From CATQHS01 sp963422655 (GTDB taxonomy: Bacteria > Actinomycetota > Acidimicrobiia > Acidimicrobiales > Aldehydirespiratoraceae), in the NCBI GenBank assembly GCA_963422655.1, contig OY730440.1, positions 2,170,001 through 2,234,000 on the forward strand: a stretch of 64,000 bases of DNA, read 5' to 3'. This document shows, piece by piece, positions 63,566 through 64,000 of the stretch (position 1 is the stretch's first letter; each line of letters starts with the position of its first letter). Made by a program: the position numbers and the translations under genes. The notes below the pieces were generated by a model, which was given only the letters and a program-made list of their open reading frames with translations, was not told the DNA's origin and did not search any database.

Positions 63566-64000
63566 ATGGCCAAGGAGACGTTCGAGCGGAACAAGCCCCA
63601 CGTCAATGTGGGAACGATGGGCCACATCGACCACGGCAAGACCACATTGACCGCAGCCATAACCCGGGTGCTGTCCGAACATGTCAAGGGCTCGCATTTC
63701 ACCGAGTTCGACAAGATCGACAATGCCCCTGAGGAACGCGAACGCGGTATCACCATCAATGTCGCCCATGTCGAGTACGAGACAGAGAACCGGCACTACG
63801 CCCACGTCGACATGCCCGGTCACGCCGACTACATCAAGAATATGATCACCGGAGCGGCCCAGGTGGACGGGGCGATCTTGGTGGTGTCGGCGGCCGACGG
63901 CCCCATGCCCCAGACCCGGGAGCACGTGCTGCTGGCTCGCCAGGTGGGCGTGCCCAAGATCGTGGTCGCTCTCAACAAGGTCGATACGGTTGACGACCCC
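63566..64000 (+). CDS. tuf: Elongation factor Tu, 3'-truncated by window edge
   Basis: First 145 codons of EF-Tu: HVNVGTMGHIDHGKTTLTAA (G1), NAPEERERGITINVAHVEYE (G2), DMPGHADYIKNMITGAAQVDGAIL (G3), LNKVDTVDD (G4). AAGGTAGGAA precedes the ATG at 63566. The frame is open at the window end. Confidence 0.97.
   Translation, partial: MAKETFERNKPHVNVGTMGHIDHGKTTLTAAITRVLSEHVKGSHFTEFDKIDNAPEERERGITINVAHVEYETENRHYAHVDMPGHADYIKNMITGAAQVDGAILVVSAADGPMPQTREHVLLARQVGVPKIVVALNKVDTVDDP

Overview
The window is GC-rich chromosomal DNA of an actinobacterium. The grounds are the mycofactocin genes, NDMA-type alcohol dehydrogenase, frequent GTG starts, ATGA/GTGA stop-start overlaps, start codons 6-9 nt behind a TAnnnT box (leaderless-type promoters), and the order tRNA-Trp/secE/nusG/rplKAJL/rpoBC/rpsL/rpsG/fusA/tuf. 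I would guess an Acidimicrobiia-like lineage, but that is inference. Two single-base deletions in otherwise good genes (near 24,033 and 29,583) may be assembly errors.

Layout. 1-8.85 kb (mostly +): acyl-CoA catabolism genes (CoA ligase, two divergent acyl-CoA dehydrogenases, enoyl-CoA hydratase, CoA-transferase) plus a zinc dehydrogenase, a VOC protein, an AAA ATPase with a truncated partner, and a membrane coiled-coil protein. 8.9-15.4 kb (-): thiolase, amidohydrolase-fold protein, double-hotdog dehydratase, a canonical and a degenerate M24 'pita-bread' protein, and a ClpP/SppA-fold serine protease homologue. 15.7-18.8 kb: bioA-bioF-bioD. 18.9-23.6 kb: acetyl-CoA synthetase, HAD-like protein, DUF3467 protein, htpX, small coiled-coil protein, YajQ. 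23.7-24.4 kb: tRNA-Tyr and a frameshifted acetyltransferase.

24.6-34.5 kb is a mycofactocin locus. It holds a GT4 glycosyltransferase, mftA, mftB, mftC, a mycofactocin-type SDR, an NDMA-dependent alcohol dehydrogenase, a MoxR ATPase (frameshifted in Walker A) with a VWA partner, an acyl-CoA synthetase and mftF. mftD and mftE are not in the window. The maturation genes would make and glycosylate a Val-Tyr derived redox cofactor, which the two dehydrogenases would use.

34.6-42 kb: serine hydrolase, tRNA-Thr, tRNA-Met, ECF sigma/anti-sigma pair, tRNA-Trp, secE-nusG-rplK-rplA, a probable L10 leader, rplJ-rplL, and a divergent iron-type substrate-binding lipoprotein placed between rplL and rpoB. 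42.3-49.8 kb: rpoB-rpoC.

49.8-57.5 kb is the strangest part. A lipoprotein gene and a 1508-residue secreted repeat protein gene lie on the minus strand between rpoC and rpsL. Upstream is a decayed tandem copy of the same pair, showing microhomology deletions, with an O-antigen-ligase-like gene fragment between the copies. 57.5-60.2 kb encodes a DUF2339 polytopic membrane protein. 60.4-64 kb carries rpsL-rpsG-fusA and the 5' part of tuf, which runs off the window.
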